Part shown: in pieces, positions 43,703 to 53,600 of the stretch
How the letters are laid out: each line of letters begins with the position of its first letter
Position numbering within the stretch: position 1 is the first letter of the stretch
Assembly (NCBI GenBank): GCA_965212505.1
Contig: OZ243123.1
Coordinates: 2,604,001-2,668,000 of the forward strand
Length of the DNA stretch: 64,000 nucleotides
Direction: 5' to 3'
From: JAHEKO01 sp965212505
GTDB taxonomy: Bacteria > Acidobacteriota > Thermoanaerobaculia > Multivoradales > JAHEKO01
The notes under the pieces: generated by a model
The model's input: only the letters and a program-made list of their open reading frames with translations
The model's database searches: none
Told to the model about the DNA's origin: nothing
Made by a program: the position numbers and the translations under genes

Positions 43703-44680
43703 ATGCTCTCGTGGGAACTCAGCAAATTGTCCAAGCTCTCGATGCAGATCGGCACAGCCGTCCTGCTCTTTTCGGCGCCGCTCTCCGCGCAGAGCGCGCC
43801 GTCTTTCCCGCATCGCGTCACCGCCGGGCTCGCTGATCTTCGACCCGAAGGCTTCGACGCCCTCGACCCCGTAGCGCAGAGACGTGGCCGCGAGCTCCTC
43901 CAAAACGCGCTCGAGCGTCTCGGCGTCAAAGCCTGGAACGGAAGGACCACGCTCACCGTGATGGGCCTCGACCGCTGGAGCGAGCCGGGCCCTTGGTGGC
44001 CCCATCAGAACCAACGGGGTCGATTTGTGCAGCTGCTGGGAACGTTCACCTCGCGCGTCGAACTGCTCGACGGCCCAGCGTCTGGCGAGGTCTGGGGCAT
44101 CCAGTCGTGGCGGCCCTACAAGATGTCGAGCACCGAGAGTGAACCGGAGTTCCTCGAGAACAACCTGCCGATCGAGTTCTATCTCCCAACACTCCAGTAC
44201 TTCAACGAGTTGCCGTTCCGCCTGGGCAGCGCGCCGATCGTCGCCTCGGCGGGCCGAGCGACCCTCCACGGCAAACCCTATGAGCGAGTCTTCGTGACCT
44301 GGAACTCACCGGAACCGACAGACGAAGTCGACCAGTACGTACTCTGGATCGATCCGGAGGACGGTCTGATCGTCAAGGCGCACTACACCCTGCGCGACAG
44401 CGCCAAGATGCCGATGATCCCCGAGGAGCAACGACCGGTGATGCGAGCGGGCGCCGCCGGCACGGTTCACTTCAGCGACTTCCGTACCGTCTCGGGCATT
44501 CGATTCCCCTTCCGACACGCCGTCACACTGTTCGGCCCGAACGAAGCCCCACCCAACCCGGGCGACCAACCCGGCTGGCTGCATCTCTTCGAAGTCGAGA
44601 GCCTCGAGTTCGACACCGAACAGGCCGAATTTCTCCTGCTCGACCCGACCCTTCCCCAGCCCGCGGATCGAAAGCCCTGA
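43703..44680 (+). CDS. Exported protein of unknown function
   Basis: 325 residues from ATG 43703, with GAGGAGGT at about 5 bases. A signal-like N-terminus (LSMQIGTAVLLFSAPLSAQS) is present. The mature part is beta-rich with phrases such as TSRVELLDGPASGEVWGIQS, FYLPTLQYFNELPFRL, YVLWIDPEDGLIVKAHYTL and GIRFPFRHAVTLF. This pattern recalls outer-membrane lipoprotein-sorting (LolA/LppX-type) folds, but the match is loose. The hydrolase gene at 44713 starts 32 bases downstream, so the two may be co-transcribed. Confidence 0.65.
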   Translation: MLSWELSKLSKLSMQIGTAVLLFSAPLSAQSAPSFPHRVTAGLADLRPEGFDALDPVAQRRGRELLQNALERLGVKAWNGRTTLTVMGLDRWSEPGPWWPHQNQRGRFVQLLGTFTSRVELLDGPASGEVWGIQSWRPYKMSSTESEPEFLENNLPIEFYLPTLQYFNELPFRLGSAPIVASAGRATLHGKPYERVFVTWNSPEPTDEVDQYVLWIDPEDGLIVKAHYTLRDSAKMPMIPEEQRPVMRAGAAGTVHFSDFRTVSGIRFPFRHAVTLFGPNEAPPNPGDQPGWLHLFEVESLEFDTEQAEFLLLDPTLPQPADRKP

Positions 44681-44712
44681 CCGGGCTGAGAGCGCGGCGA
44701 GCGCTCAAGTTC

Positions 44713-45642
44713 GTGCTGACAGGCATCAGTGGGCTGGTACTCGGAGTCGCCTTGATCGCCGGTCTACTCTGGCAGCTCTCCGTTCGCCAGCTCGCCCGGG
44801 AAAGCAACCTCGTCGAAACGGCGGCCGGACCCGTCGAGTACGCAGCGTCGGGCGACCCGCGAGACGCCAGCGTTCTTTTCGTCCACGGCTCACCCGGCGG
44901 CTACGATCAACTGCTGCCTCTTGCTCGACGCGTGAGCCGCCGCGGCTACCGCGCGGTCACCGTCTCCCGCCCGGGCTATCTCCGAACCCCTCAGTCGGCC
45001 GGCAGGACACCGGAAGAGCATGCCGACGTCCTGGCCGCCACCGTCGAAGTTCTCGACCTCGGGCCCGTTGTTGTCGCCGGAGTCTCTGGCGGCGGCCCCT
45101 CGACGCTCCAGCTCGCGCTCCGGCATCCAGAGCTCGTGCACGGCGTCGTGCTCATCTGCGCCGTCACCCTCCGCGACCCTGAAGGCCAGCCCCGTCCTGA
45201 AGATGTCCGCACCTTTGGGCTCGACTGGGACCTCGGTGCCCTCGCGGCGCGGTGGTCGCCCTCGATCGCACTCGGGCTCTTGGGAATCGACGACCCAGAC
45301 GAACGACGACGGCTGCTAGCCGACGAAGAGACTACCGAGTCGGTCCGCTACCTCTTCCAGTCGATGGGCTTCAGTTCCCGCCGGACGGGCTACCGAACCG
45401 ACATGCTCTCACTGGCGACCGACAACAGGTCCCCGCCGCTCTCGTCTCTCGAGACTCCAGTTCTCCTGCTTCACGGGTCGGACGACCCGAACGTGCCGCT
45501 CGAGCACAGCCAGTACGTCGCTTCACAGGCGCCACACGCGGACCTTCGTGTTCTCGACGGCGCCGGGCACACCTTCTTCGTGCTGCGCCGGGCGTGGCTC
45601 GACGAGCAGCTCTTCGATTTCCTCGAAGCCGTCACCAACTGA
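44713..45642 (+). CDS. Membrane-anchored alpha/beta hydrolase
   Basis: 309 residues from GTG 44713. One N-terminal helix (GISGLVLGVALIAGLLWQLS) anchors the enzyme. The alpha/beta hydrolase core has SVLFVHGSPGGYDQL (oxyanion), VTVSRPGYLRT, the nucleophile in VVVAGVSGGGPSTLQLAL, the acid in LLLHGSDDPNVP and the His in LDGAGHTFFV. The core triad is complete. This is a general hydrolase type (epoxide hydrolase/haloperoxidase-like); the substrate is unknown. It follows an exported protein gene by 32 bases. Confidence 0.88.
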   Translation: MLTGISGLVLGVALIAGLLWQLSVRQLARESNLVETAAGPVEYAASGDPRDASVLFVHGSPGGYDQLLPLARRVSRRGYRAVTVSRPGYLRTPQSAGRTPEEHADVLAATVEVLDLGPVVVAGVSGGGPSTLQLALRHPELVHGVVLICAVTLRDPEGQPRPEDVRTFGLDWDLGALAARWSPSIALGLLGIDDPDERRRLLADEETTESVRYLFQSMGFSSRRTGYRTDMLSLATDNRSPPLSSLETPVLLLHGSDDPNVPLEHSQYVASQAPHADLRVLDGAGHTFFVLRRAWLDEQLFDFLEAVTN

Positions 45643-45701
45643 TCGGTGTGCCGAGCGAGTCGGAGCCACGTCCCCGAGCCCGGCACTGCTAGCATCCCCT
45701 G

Positions 45702-47288
45702 GTGCGCCGTTCGGCACTAGGTTGTGGATTTGCGCTCCTACTTTCGGCGAGCGGAGAGGGGGCACTCGCACAACGCTTGGATCCCGAGCTGCGGCTCCTC
45801 GAGCCGGTCGCCATGGCTCTGTCGGAGAAGAGCGAAGCCAGCGCCCGCTGCGGGCGGAAGATCAAGTGCTGGCGAGAGGTCATCGACGAGACCTGGGGGC
45901 CGGGTGCCAACACCGAGGCGAAACTCGCCGTCTTCGACGCCGCCTGGGAGGAGCTCGACAGCGGGTACGGAGCGTTTGTCAACCTGAGCGTCGACATGGA
46001 CGCGTTGCGTGATCGGTATCGCTCCGAGATCGAGGGCGGCGTCAGCCGTGGACGTTTTGTCGCCATCCTGAACCACCTCGCGTTCAAGATGAAGGACCTG
46101 CACACGGTTCTCTTTCACCTCGACGTGAACCGCACGCAGATCGAGCCCGGCGTGCCGCTCATGATCGTGCGCGGCTGGCTACAGAACTCCTACTTCGGCG
46201 CCTCGCTGACACCGCTGCCCAACCGCTCCCTCGTCGTCCTGCGCGCCTGCCCCGACCATCCTCTGGGGCTCGAACGCGGAGACGTCATCCGGGGGTACGA
46301 CGGCGTCAAGTGGCACAAGCTCTACCGACGCCTTTTGCGACAGGAGCTGCCGATCGAACTGGGCGCCGCCTGGGGCTCGACCGACGCCGCGATGAAACAC
46401 GCTCTGCTCATCACCGCCGGTCAGAACTGGCACCTCTTCGACACCATCGACGTCATCAAACACGACACCGGTGAGCGGGTGCAGATGGACACGGCCCCCA
46501 TGCGCTTCCGGCCGTTCTTCCCGTGGCGATGCAGCATCTGGGGGAACGAGCAGCTGCCGGTTCCGGGCGTACCGATGCCCGCCTTCGACCGCAACGAGTT
46601 CGTCTCCTGGGGCGTCGTCGAGGGCACACGAATCGGCTACATCTACGTCGCGTCGTGGTCACCGTCACCGGCGCTCGCAATCGGCGAGCAGTTCCGACAG
46701 GCGATCGAGGCGCTGATGGACGACACTGAAGGGCTGATCATCGACTACCGCTCGAACACCGGCGGCTACATGCCGGTCGCTCACGACGGCTACTCGCTGC
46801 TCTTCGACGGTCCGGTCGAAGAGGTCGCGTTCGACGTACGCGGCAACGCCGACGACCACCTCTCGATGATCCCCCACCCCACCTTCAATTCGCGACTGTT
46901 CACCATCCCCGGCGACCCCGACACCTACTACGATCACCCGATCGCCGTCCTGACCGGCCCCGGAGCCTTCAGCAACGGCGACTGGGAGTCGCTCCGGACC
47001 GGCTTCCATCCCCGAGCCCGCGTCTTCGGCAAGCCGACCAACGGCGCGTTCACGCCTTCGGACAACCCGTTCATCAGCTCGGACTGGTTCTTCTCTCGGG
47101 GCACCGGAAGCGGCTACCTCTTGGAAGGCCACGAATACCTGGCCCACAAGAGCGCGCCGATCGACGAGAGGGTCTGGTTCACCCTCGAGGACGTCATCGC
47201 GGGGCGAGACACGGTGGTCGACGCGGCGCTCGCTTGGATCGAGGGCGAAAACCAGACTCCTCAGAGCACGGCGGCCTCGGAACGGTAA
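45702..47288 (+). CDS. Exported S41-type peptidase
   Basis: 528 residues from GTG 45702 with a signal peptide (ALGCGFALLLSASGEGALA). An N-terminal helical region (VFDAAWEELDSGYGAFVNLS ... LAFKMKDLHTVLFHLDV) matches the S41/tricorn-core helper domain, followed by a PDZ-like part (LGLERGDVIRGYDGVKW) and the protease core with GLIIDYRSNTGGY and GPGAFSNGDWESLR, which carries the expected catalytic Ser. The length and order fit S41 peptidases of the CtpA/tricorn group. It is probably periplasmic and may process exported proteins. A hairpin separates it from the convergent gene at 47348. Confidence 0.83.
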   Translation: MRRSALGCGFALLLSASGEGALAQRLDPELRLLEPVAMALSEKSEASARCGRKIKCWREVIDETWGPGANTEAKLAVFDAAWEELDSGYGAFVNLSVDMDALRDRYRSEIEGGVSRGRFVAILNHLAFKMKDLHTVLFHLDVNRTQIEPGVPLMIVRGWLQNSYFGASLTPLPNRSLVVLRACPDHPLGLERGDVIRGYDGVKWHKLYRRLLRQELPIELGAAWGSTDAAMKHALLITAGQNWHLFDTIDVIKHDTGERVQMDTAPMRFRPFFPWRCSIWGNEQLPVPGVPMPAFDRNEFVSWGVVEGTRIGYIYVASWSPSPALAIGEQFRQAIEALMDDTEGLIIDYRSNTGGYMPVAHDGYSLLFDGPVEEVAFDVRGNADDHLSMIPHPTFNSRLFTIPGDPDTYYDHPIAVLTGPGAFSNGDWESLRTGFHPRARVFGKPTNGAFTPSDNPFISSDWFFSRGTGSGYLLEGHEYLAHKSAPIDERVWFTLEDVIAGRDTVVDAALAWIEGENQTPQSTAASER

Positions 47289-47321
47289 GACAGACGTCGC
47301 ACCGAGCCTCGGAAGCGATCG

Positions 47322-47344
47322 GTCAGAGGCTCGGCGCCTCTGAC
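47322..47344 (+). terminator. Hairpin between convergent genes
   Basis: GTCAGAGG/CCTCTGAC form a perfect 8-bp stem with a 7-base loop in the 59-base gap between the S41 peptidase stop and the PQQ-esterase gene stop. No T-run of four or more follows on either side. Confidence 0.5.
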
Positions 47345-47347
47345 GAA

Positions 47348-49798
47348 TCAGGGCGCGCCGGTCTGCCAGATCTCGAGATCGCTCTTTGCACCCTCGACTG
47401 GGAACAGCGCGTTCAGCATCACGCCCGTCCGGTTCGACCAGCTCGAGTGATCGGTGCTGTCCCAGACCTCGCCGCCGATCGGGGCGTAGCCCTTGTCGGT
47501 CAGAAGCTCGAAGACCCATTTGGACGCATCGCGGAAGTCGTAGCCCTCGTGCGGGCTGCGGAGGTCCCAGCGGCCCCACTCGAGGTAGATGCGCATCGGC
47601 GTCTCCGCGGCGGTCTTCTCACCCACGGCCCCCAGAATGCCCTGCCTCATTCCGCCCTCGAGGAAGAAGAAACTCTGCATTCCGAGAGCACCAAACGTAT
47701 CGGGCGAACCGAACCCGGTGAGCAGGGTGTTGAAGGCCGGGAAGCCCATGCCCACAATTCCGCGGGCGTCGCGCTCGGGCCGCGTGCGCAGCACCTCGTC
47801 GATCTGCGGCACCACCTGGCCCGCGAGCGCACCCTGGAGACCAGGAGCGCGGGGCAACTCGAGGAAGACGACGATGAGCGGCTCAACGGTCCGGCCCACC
47901 GAGCTGTCGAGCGTCGCCTGCCAGTTGCCAACCTCGCGCGCTTCGCCATTGATCACGTAGACGACCGGGTACCGATCGTCGCCAGCGTCGTAGCCCGGTG
48001 GCAACCAGACCTGCGTCGGAGCCTGGATCGCCTCGGGCGTCTCCTCCCCTTCATTGGCAGACGGCTGAAGCGTCAGCTCGACTTCGTGGAGACGGCCGAC
48101 CGACTCCGGTGCCGCCGCGGCCACCGAGTTGCCCGGCCACTCGGGCATGGCGACCCAGGACAACTCGAGCTCTTCGCCGCGATTGAAGTTCATGTCAGGG
48201 CCCAGCAGCGTCGAGCGAACGACGCGATCGTGACTGGGATCGAGCGCCGGCTCGTAGTCCGGGTAGAAGAGATAGTTGAAACGTGCGCGAGGGTCTGTCT
48301 CTGTCGACCACCACCAGAGGTCGGTGCCCTCGAGGCGATGCATCTTCTCCTCGCGGCGCATTCCGATCATGTCGCCGGCCACCGCAACGTCGTCGGCTTC
48401 GCCACGCCAGAGGAAGGTCACTTCGTTGCCGTCGACAATCGGCAGCTCGCGGTCGGCCAAGAAGAAATCGACCACCCTGCTCGCGTGATCGGAGCCAACC
48501 ACGGTCTTGGCCAGTCCGGCGAGCGCCTTCGGCAGCTCGACGTCGGCCATCACCGAGGTCGGTCGACGCACCACGTCCACGCGAGCGATTTCTCCGTGGC
48601 TCCGCACGTAGATCGAACCGTCGAGGTAGCTCGGCGGCGCCCAGGCGTGCTCGTCGAAGAGCTCGAGGCTCGCCGCCTCGTTCCAACCGTCGGGGCTCGC
48701 CGCGCCGAGATGCAGGCTGCCCGTCTTCTGAATGATCGCCAGATGGTCGCCCACTGAGATCACAAAGCCGTCGCCCACCGCACGGGTTCGCCAGAGCATC
48801 TCGCCGCTCTCCGGATCGACCGCGCTCAGAAAGCGGGCGGTGTAACCGTAGACGTGGTCGCCGTTGGCGACGACGGGGCTGTAGCTCCGCACCATCGCCT
48901 TGGCGCTCGCTCCCTTCTTCGCCTCGAACTTGCCATCGGTCTCGATGACCTCGATCACCCTCGCGTCGGGATCGTCGATCTTGACGAAAATGCGGTCGTC
49001 ACCGAGCGGCACTGGCCCGGAGGTCAGCGCGCCCATCGCGCCGCCGCCGCCCTCGTGCACGAGCTCCCACAGCACCTCTCCACTCGCCGGGTCGAGCCCG
49101 GAGAACTTCTTGTTGGTGAGCACCAGCAGCTGCTGGCGACCGCCCACCTCGGCCAGCACCGGCGACTGCGAGAAGATTTTGTCCTCCACCGCGCGCCAAC
49201 GCAGCTCGCCGCTCGCGACGTCGAACGCCGCCGTCGAACCGCCCTCTCCACCGATCTGAAGTACGACCAGATCGCCCACCACGAGCGGCGATCCGCCGAA
49301 GCCGTAGGTCGGCTTCTCACTGCCGTGATCGGCCACCAGATCGGTTGTCCACAGCTCGCTCCCGTCCGAGAGCTTGTAGGCGCCGAAACTGCCTGCTGGG
49401 TCGAGCATGAAGACCCGGCCGTCTGCGATGGCTGGCGTCGCCACCGGCCCCGCATGCGCGCCGTCGTTCCCCGGGTAGTGTGCTCCGATCTCTCGTCGCC
49501 AGATCTCGTCGCCCGTAGCGGCCTCGAATGCGACCAGAAGGTCCTTCTCTCCGTCGGTGAACGCGGTGACCGCCCGCCCCTCGGCCAGCGAAATGCCCGA
49601 ATAGCCGCTACCGAGCGGCTTCTTCCAGCCGATCCAGAGACCGAGCGGACCGTCGCCTGGAGGCAGGCCCTCGGCGGCGACGCCGCTGTTCGCTGGGCCG
49701 CGATACGTGGCCCAGCTGGCGTCGGCGCTCGCTGCCACGGAAGGGACGAGCAGGGCGCAGATCGTGAGGAGAAGGAACAGTCTCGGGGTCTTGGACAT
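47348..49798 (-). CDS. Exported PQQ-like propeller fused to an esterase-fold domain lacking the nucleophile
   Basis: 816 residues with AAGGAG before ATG and a signal peptide (LFLLLTICALLVPSVAAS). Residues 28-415 form a PQQ-like propeller (AFEAATGDEIWRRE, AFDVASGELRWRAV, LDPASGEVLWELV, VDPESGEMLWRTR). Residues about 458-530 resemble the E-set that precedes enterochelin-esterase domains (VTFLWRGEADDVAVAGDM). Residues 593-800 are a Fes/esterase-D-type alpha/beta fold (QVWLPPGYDAGDDRYPVVYV). The nucleophile elbow, normally GxSxGG, reads GMGFPAF (683-689), so the catalytic Ser is missing, while His784 in DHSSW is kept. The esterase part is probably a binding domain. Confidence 0.82.
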   Translation of the reverse strand: MSKTPRLFLLLTICALLVPSVAASADASWATYRGPANSGVAAEGLPPGDGPLGLWIGWKKPLGSGYSGISLAEGRAVTAFTDGEKDLLVAFEAATGDEIWRREIGAHYPGNDGAHAGPVATPAIADGRVFMLDPAGSFGAYKLSDGSELWTTDLVADHGSEKPTYGFGGSPLVVGDLVVLQIGGEGGSTAAFDVASGELRWRAVEDKIFSQSPVLAEVGGRQQLLVLTNKKFSGLDPASGEVLWELVHEGGGGAMGALTSGPVPLGDDRIFVKIDDPDARVIEVIETDGKFEAKKGASAKAMVRSYSPVVANGDHVYGYTARFLSAVDPESGEMLWRTRAVGDGFVISVGDHLAIIQKTGSLHLGAASPDGWNEAASLELFDEHAWAPPSYLDGSIYVRSHGEIARVDVVRRPTSVMADVELPKALAGLAKTVVGSDHASRVVDFFLADRELPIVDGNEVTFLWRGEADDVAVAGDMIGMRREEKMHRLEGTDLWWWSTETDPRARFNYLFYPDYEPALDPSHDRVVRSTLLGPDMNFNRGEELELSWVAMPEWPGNSVAAAAPESVGRLHEVELTLQPSANEGEETPEAIQAPTQVWLPPGYDAGDDRYPVVYVINGEAREVGNWQATLDSSVGRTVEPLIVVFLELPRAPGLQGALAGQVVPQIDEVLRTRPERDARGIVGMGFPAFNTLLTGFGSPDTFGALGMQSFFFLEGGMRQGILGAVGEKTAAETPMRIYLEWGRWDLRSPHEGYDFRDASKWVFELLTDKGYAPIGGEVWDSTDHSSWSNRTGVMLNALFPVEGAKSDLEIWQTGAP

Positions 49799-49887
49799 GG
49801 GGGCTCCTTGGAGGGAAAGGGAAGGGCGCTGACCGCGCGGATCCTACACGCCGACGGGCTGAAGTGAGCGAAGTTCGTGCGTCGTTC

Positions 49888-50499
49888 TCAGAAGTCTGAC
49901 CAGCGCTCGTGGGCGAACGACAGGAAGACCGAGTCCTCAATGGTCATCGCCTGGCCCTCGTAACGATAGATCACGATCGAGTGGCGACCCCACCGATTGC
50001 CTTCGTCTTCCAGAACTGTTCTCACAGAGACGTCGTCGAACGTCAGGTAGCCGGTGCCTCGGGAGGAGTGAAACAGGCGGACGCCGTCTCGGCCTGCGTT
50101 GGGCGAACTCGGTAGCTCCGCGCGCTGCACCGCGCCGTTGCCGGCCAAGCCCTCCTTCAGATCGAGGGCTGAAAGCAGTCGGACCGACGAACACGCGAGC
50201 TGCTGATCTCGATTCTCGAAGGTGCCCGTCCGTCGATCGAGCCTACCCAGGAGTCGAGCCGTTCCTTTCGCGGCACCGCATTCAGACGGCGATTTTGTGG
50301 TCACCGCCATCACCCCTGGAGTCGCTTGATCCTCCGCAAACAACTCTCCCTCCACGAGAAGGATGTGGGCCTGGTCCGATCCGACCTCCGCTCCGGTGTA
50401 GTACGGAACGAAGGTCCAAACGAGCACTAGGGCAAGGAGTCCTAGCGCGCCAACGACAGTAACCAGAGAACGCACCGGCAGGCCTCGAGTCTCGGACAT
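49888..50499 (-). CDS. Single-pass membrane protein of unknown function
   Basis: 203 residues from ATG 50499. One N-terminal helix (LVTVVGALGLLALVLVWTFV) is followed by a periplasmic part with Cys pairs (SECGAAKG, QQLACSSVR). The C-terminal part has TGYLTFDDVSVRTVLEDEGN and a final RYEGQAMTIEDSVFLSF. No family is recognised. It lies between two exported-protein genes on the same strand, with 126 bases to the giant protein's stop. No ribosome site of standard strength precedes the ATG, and GTG codons just upstream are alternatives. Confidence 0.6.
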   Translation of the reverse strand: MSETRGLPVRSLVTVVGALGLLALVLVWTFVPYYTGAEVGSDQAHILLVEGELFAEDQATPGVMAVTTKSPSECGAAKGTARLLGRLDRRTGTFENRDQQLACSSVRLLSALDLKEGLAGNGAVQRAELPSSPNAGRDGVRLFHSSRGTGYLTFDDVSVRTVLEDEGNRWGRHSIVIYRYEGQAMTIEDSVFLSFAHERWSDF

Positions 50500-50624
50500 C
50501 AGGCACACCCGGGTAGGAGGAGTGGTTGGAGGTTCCACAACGGCCGCAGCGTACACGGCAGGCAGTGGGAGACGAGACAAGCCGCGCTGGTTACACACCC
50601 GCGGTCGCACGTCGTTACCGCGCC

Positions 50625-53600
50625 TCAAGGGATGTCGGCGACCTCGCCGGGCGAGCAGCTGGAGTCGATTGCCTGCACGGCCCGGGCACACCAGGCGCTC
50701 CCAGCCTCGAAATCAAAGGACGCCTGTCCTTTCGAGTCGGCCGAGAGCGTCTTCCACTTGCGAGCACCGGCCAGTCCGATCTCGGTCCCCACGCAGGGTC
50801 CCCCACCAATCTCCGTCGAGCCTCCGGGTCGCCCGGCGTAAAGCACCACGGGGCCGTTCGGTCGAGCGTTGACGACGGCCACATCTATCGGGCCTGGGCA
50901 GGTGCCGGAGAACAGAACCTCAGGCCCAGAAGGCGGACCCTTGACATAGTGGACCTGAACAACGTGCTCATCCGCAGGCATGAGCGCAAGGTTGGCGAGC
51001 TCGGTGCTGGAATCGTCGATCGTGCCCGTCCAACCGCCCACCGTCCACCCTGGCTCAGGCGCCGCCAGGAGCTCGAGGCGATCCTGGGCGCGGAAGCTCC
51101 CGGGCGAACAGGTGCCACCGTAACGGTTGCTCCACCAGGCGATCGAGTCGCCGCCCCCGATGAGGTCGTTGGAACCATCGCCATCCAGGTCCGCGCTGGC
51201 CAGGGCAACTGCGTTCTCGAGCCCACCGACCTCGTGCTCGAGCCAGGAAGAGGCGTCTCCTTCGAGGTTCTCCCACCAGGAGAAGCTATCGGTGCCAAAG
51301 TGCACCACTGGCGAGTCGAGATCAGCATCGCCGTCAAAGTCGACCGCGATCGGCGGGCGCTCCGCAGCGAAGGCTCCGATGTCGTGTTCGAGCCAGGCGG
51401 TGCCATTGCCGAGGTTCTCCCACCAGCCCTCGGTCGAGAGCACGTCTGGATCCGAATCGCCATCGAGGTCGGCTGGCGAGGCGGCATCCGAGAAGGAGTT
51501 CGTGTCGAATACCTGGTGCTCCACCCAGTCCACAGCGTCGCCGCTGACGTTCTCGAACCAGGAGATCCTTCCCGACGCGCCTCCGACGAGGACGTCGAGA
51601 TCCAGGTCTCCATCGAAGTCTTCGGCCTGAATCGTTCCGGGCCCGATCATCGAGTCCGACACCAGGTGTCCGCTCCAGGAGGAACCATCTCCTCCCAGAT
51701 TCTCGTACCACCAAACTTCACGGTCGAACTCAGCCGTTCCGAGAATGTCCTGATCGCCATCAGCATCCATGTCGGCGGCAGAGACGGAACGGGAGTCCGC
51801 GAGGAGGTCTGCGACTCGATGCTCCTGCCAGGCCGTGCCGTCTCCTAGCAGGTTCTCCCACCAGGAGAGATTGTCTTCGGAGCGGTCCGCGGCGACCAGA
51901 TCGAGGTCGAGGTCGCCATCGATGTCGGCGGCGTACAGCGGCCCCAGAAACAAGGGGGTCACCACCACGTGCTTCTGCCAACTCTGACCATCCCCCAACA
52001 GGTTTTCCCACCACGCCAGGCCCAAGCCCGTCGAAGATGCGACGACGTCGAAGTCCAGGTCGCCATCCATGTCCGCGGCGTGCAAGGCCCAGACATCTTC
52101 AAACGACGCATCGACCATCCCCACGGCCCAGTCCGTGCCATCCGGAGACGGTGTGGCCTCCGGATCCAGCCCGGAACCGGTGTGACCGAGAGACAGCCCG
52201 TAGCAGGTCGGCACGTAGTGGACGCCCACCTCACGATCGGTGGCCGGCATCGTGACGAAATTCGAGGTCGCCGTGCTGCCATCGTCGTCCGTGTTGCTCC
52301 AGCTACCCACCTCCCAGGCGGTGGCCGGAGCGGCGGTCAGTCCAACGACCTCGTTCTCCAGGTAGGTGGCCAGCGGACAGCCGTCGGAGTTCGCGAGCTT
52401 CGCCACCGGATCTGCGCCCACCCCTGTGTGGAAGAAGGAAAGGTCGAAGCAGATCTTCTCGTAGACCACCCGAACTGTATGCCCCCCCATCGGCATGGTC
52501 AGGATGTTCGTCGAGTCGGTCGAGCTGTCGTCGTCGGTACCTGTCCAGCCTCCGATCACCCAGCCGAGAGAAGGTTCGGCGCCGCTGAGCTGAACTACCT
52601 CGCCCGCCATGTACTTCCCGTTCGGGCACCCCAGGGCACTCGGAGTCGCTGCCGGCCGACTCCCCTCCCCAGACCTGGAAAGCGTGAGCGGCCAGCAGAC
52701 CACCTCGTAGTTCACCTTGGCGGAGTGTTCCGTCCCCGGCATGGTGAGAATGTTGATCTCGTCGGTGGAAGCGTCATCGTCGGTCCCAACCCAGCTCTCG
52801 ACCGCCGAAGCCGGGTCTGGGATCGCGGTCAGCGTGATGACGTCACCGCTCAAGTACTTCGACGCCACACACCCAGCCGACCGATCCGGGAGGGGAACGG
52901 GGTTGGAGCCGTTGCCCGAGTGGCCCAGCGAAAGTTCGTTACACCCGAGCAGCTGCACGACGTTGGAGGGCTTGCAATCGAGCTGTGTCACACCCTGGAG
53001 CCATTGCCCGCAGTCGGGGTCTGTGAGCTCCAGAACGATCGAGCCGTTGCCGTCGGCGTTGACACCAATCGACGCGATCCGGTCCGGGTCGGTGATCTGA
53101 AGCACGGTCGCCTCACACGGACCCACCGGAACCTCCGACGAGCCCAGCGCCAGTCCTTGGAAGAGGTCCAGGGCGGTGCTCGGAGTCGCCCCCTCAATCG
53201 AGACGGTCATCTGCCCGGGGCAGGTTCCCTCCAGTGCGAGCGGCCCCGCGTTGAGCTCGAAAGCCCCCGCGTCGCAGAGACCGTCACTGCGGGTCAGACC
53301 ACGTTGGTCGGAGAGGCCGGAACACTGGCCGTCGGCACCATCGATGGCGTTGCTGCCCACCAGGAGAGCATGCGTTTCGGTTGGCCCCCCGTTGTCGCGC
53401 AGCTCGGGGTCGAGTCCGGTGAGGAACGCCCACTCTGCGCCGCAGGATCCATCGTCGTCGAAGTTCTGGCCCTCGAGGATAAGAGGTTCATCGATCACAG
53501 TGCAGTTGTCGCCCGTGTTGTTGGCGATGACGCTGCTCTCGACGGTGGGCTCGCCGTCGTGATAGCTGTCCGAGAAGAGCCCCGCTCCGCTGCCGGTCGC

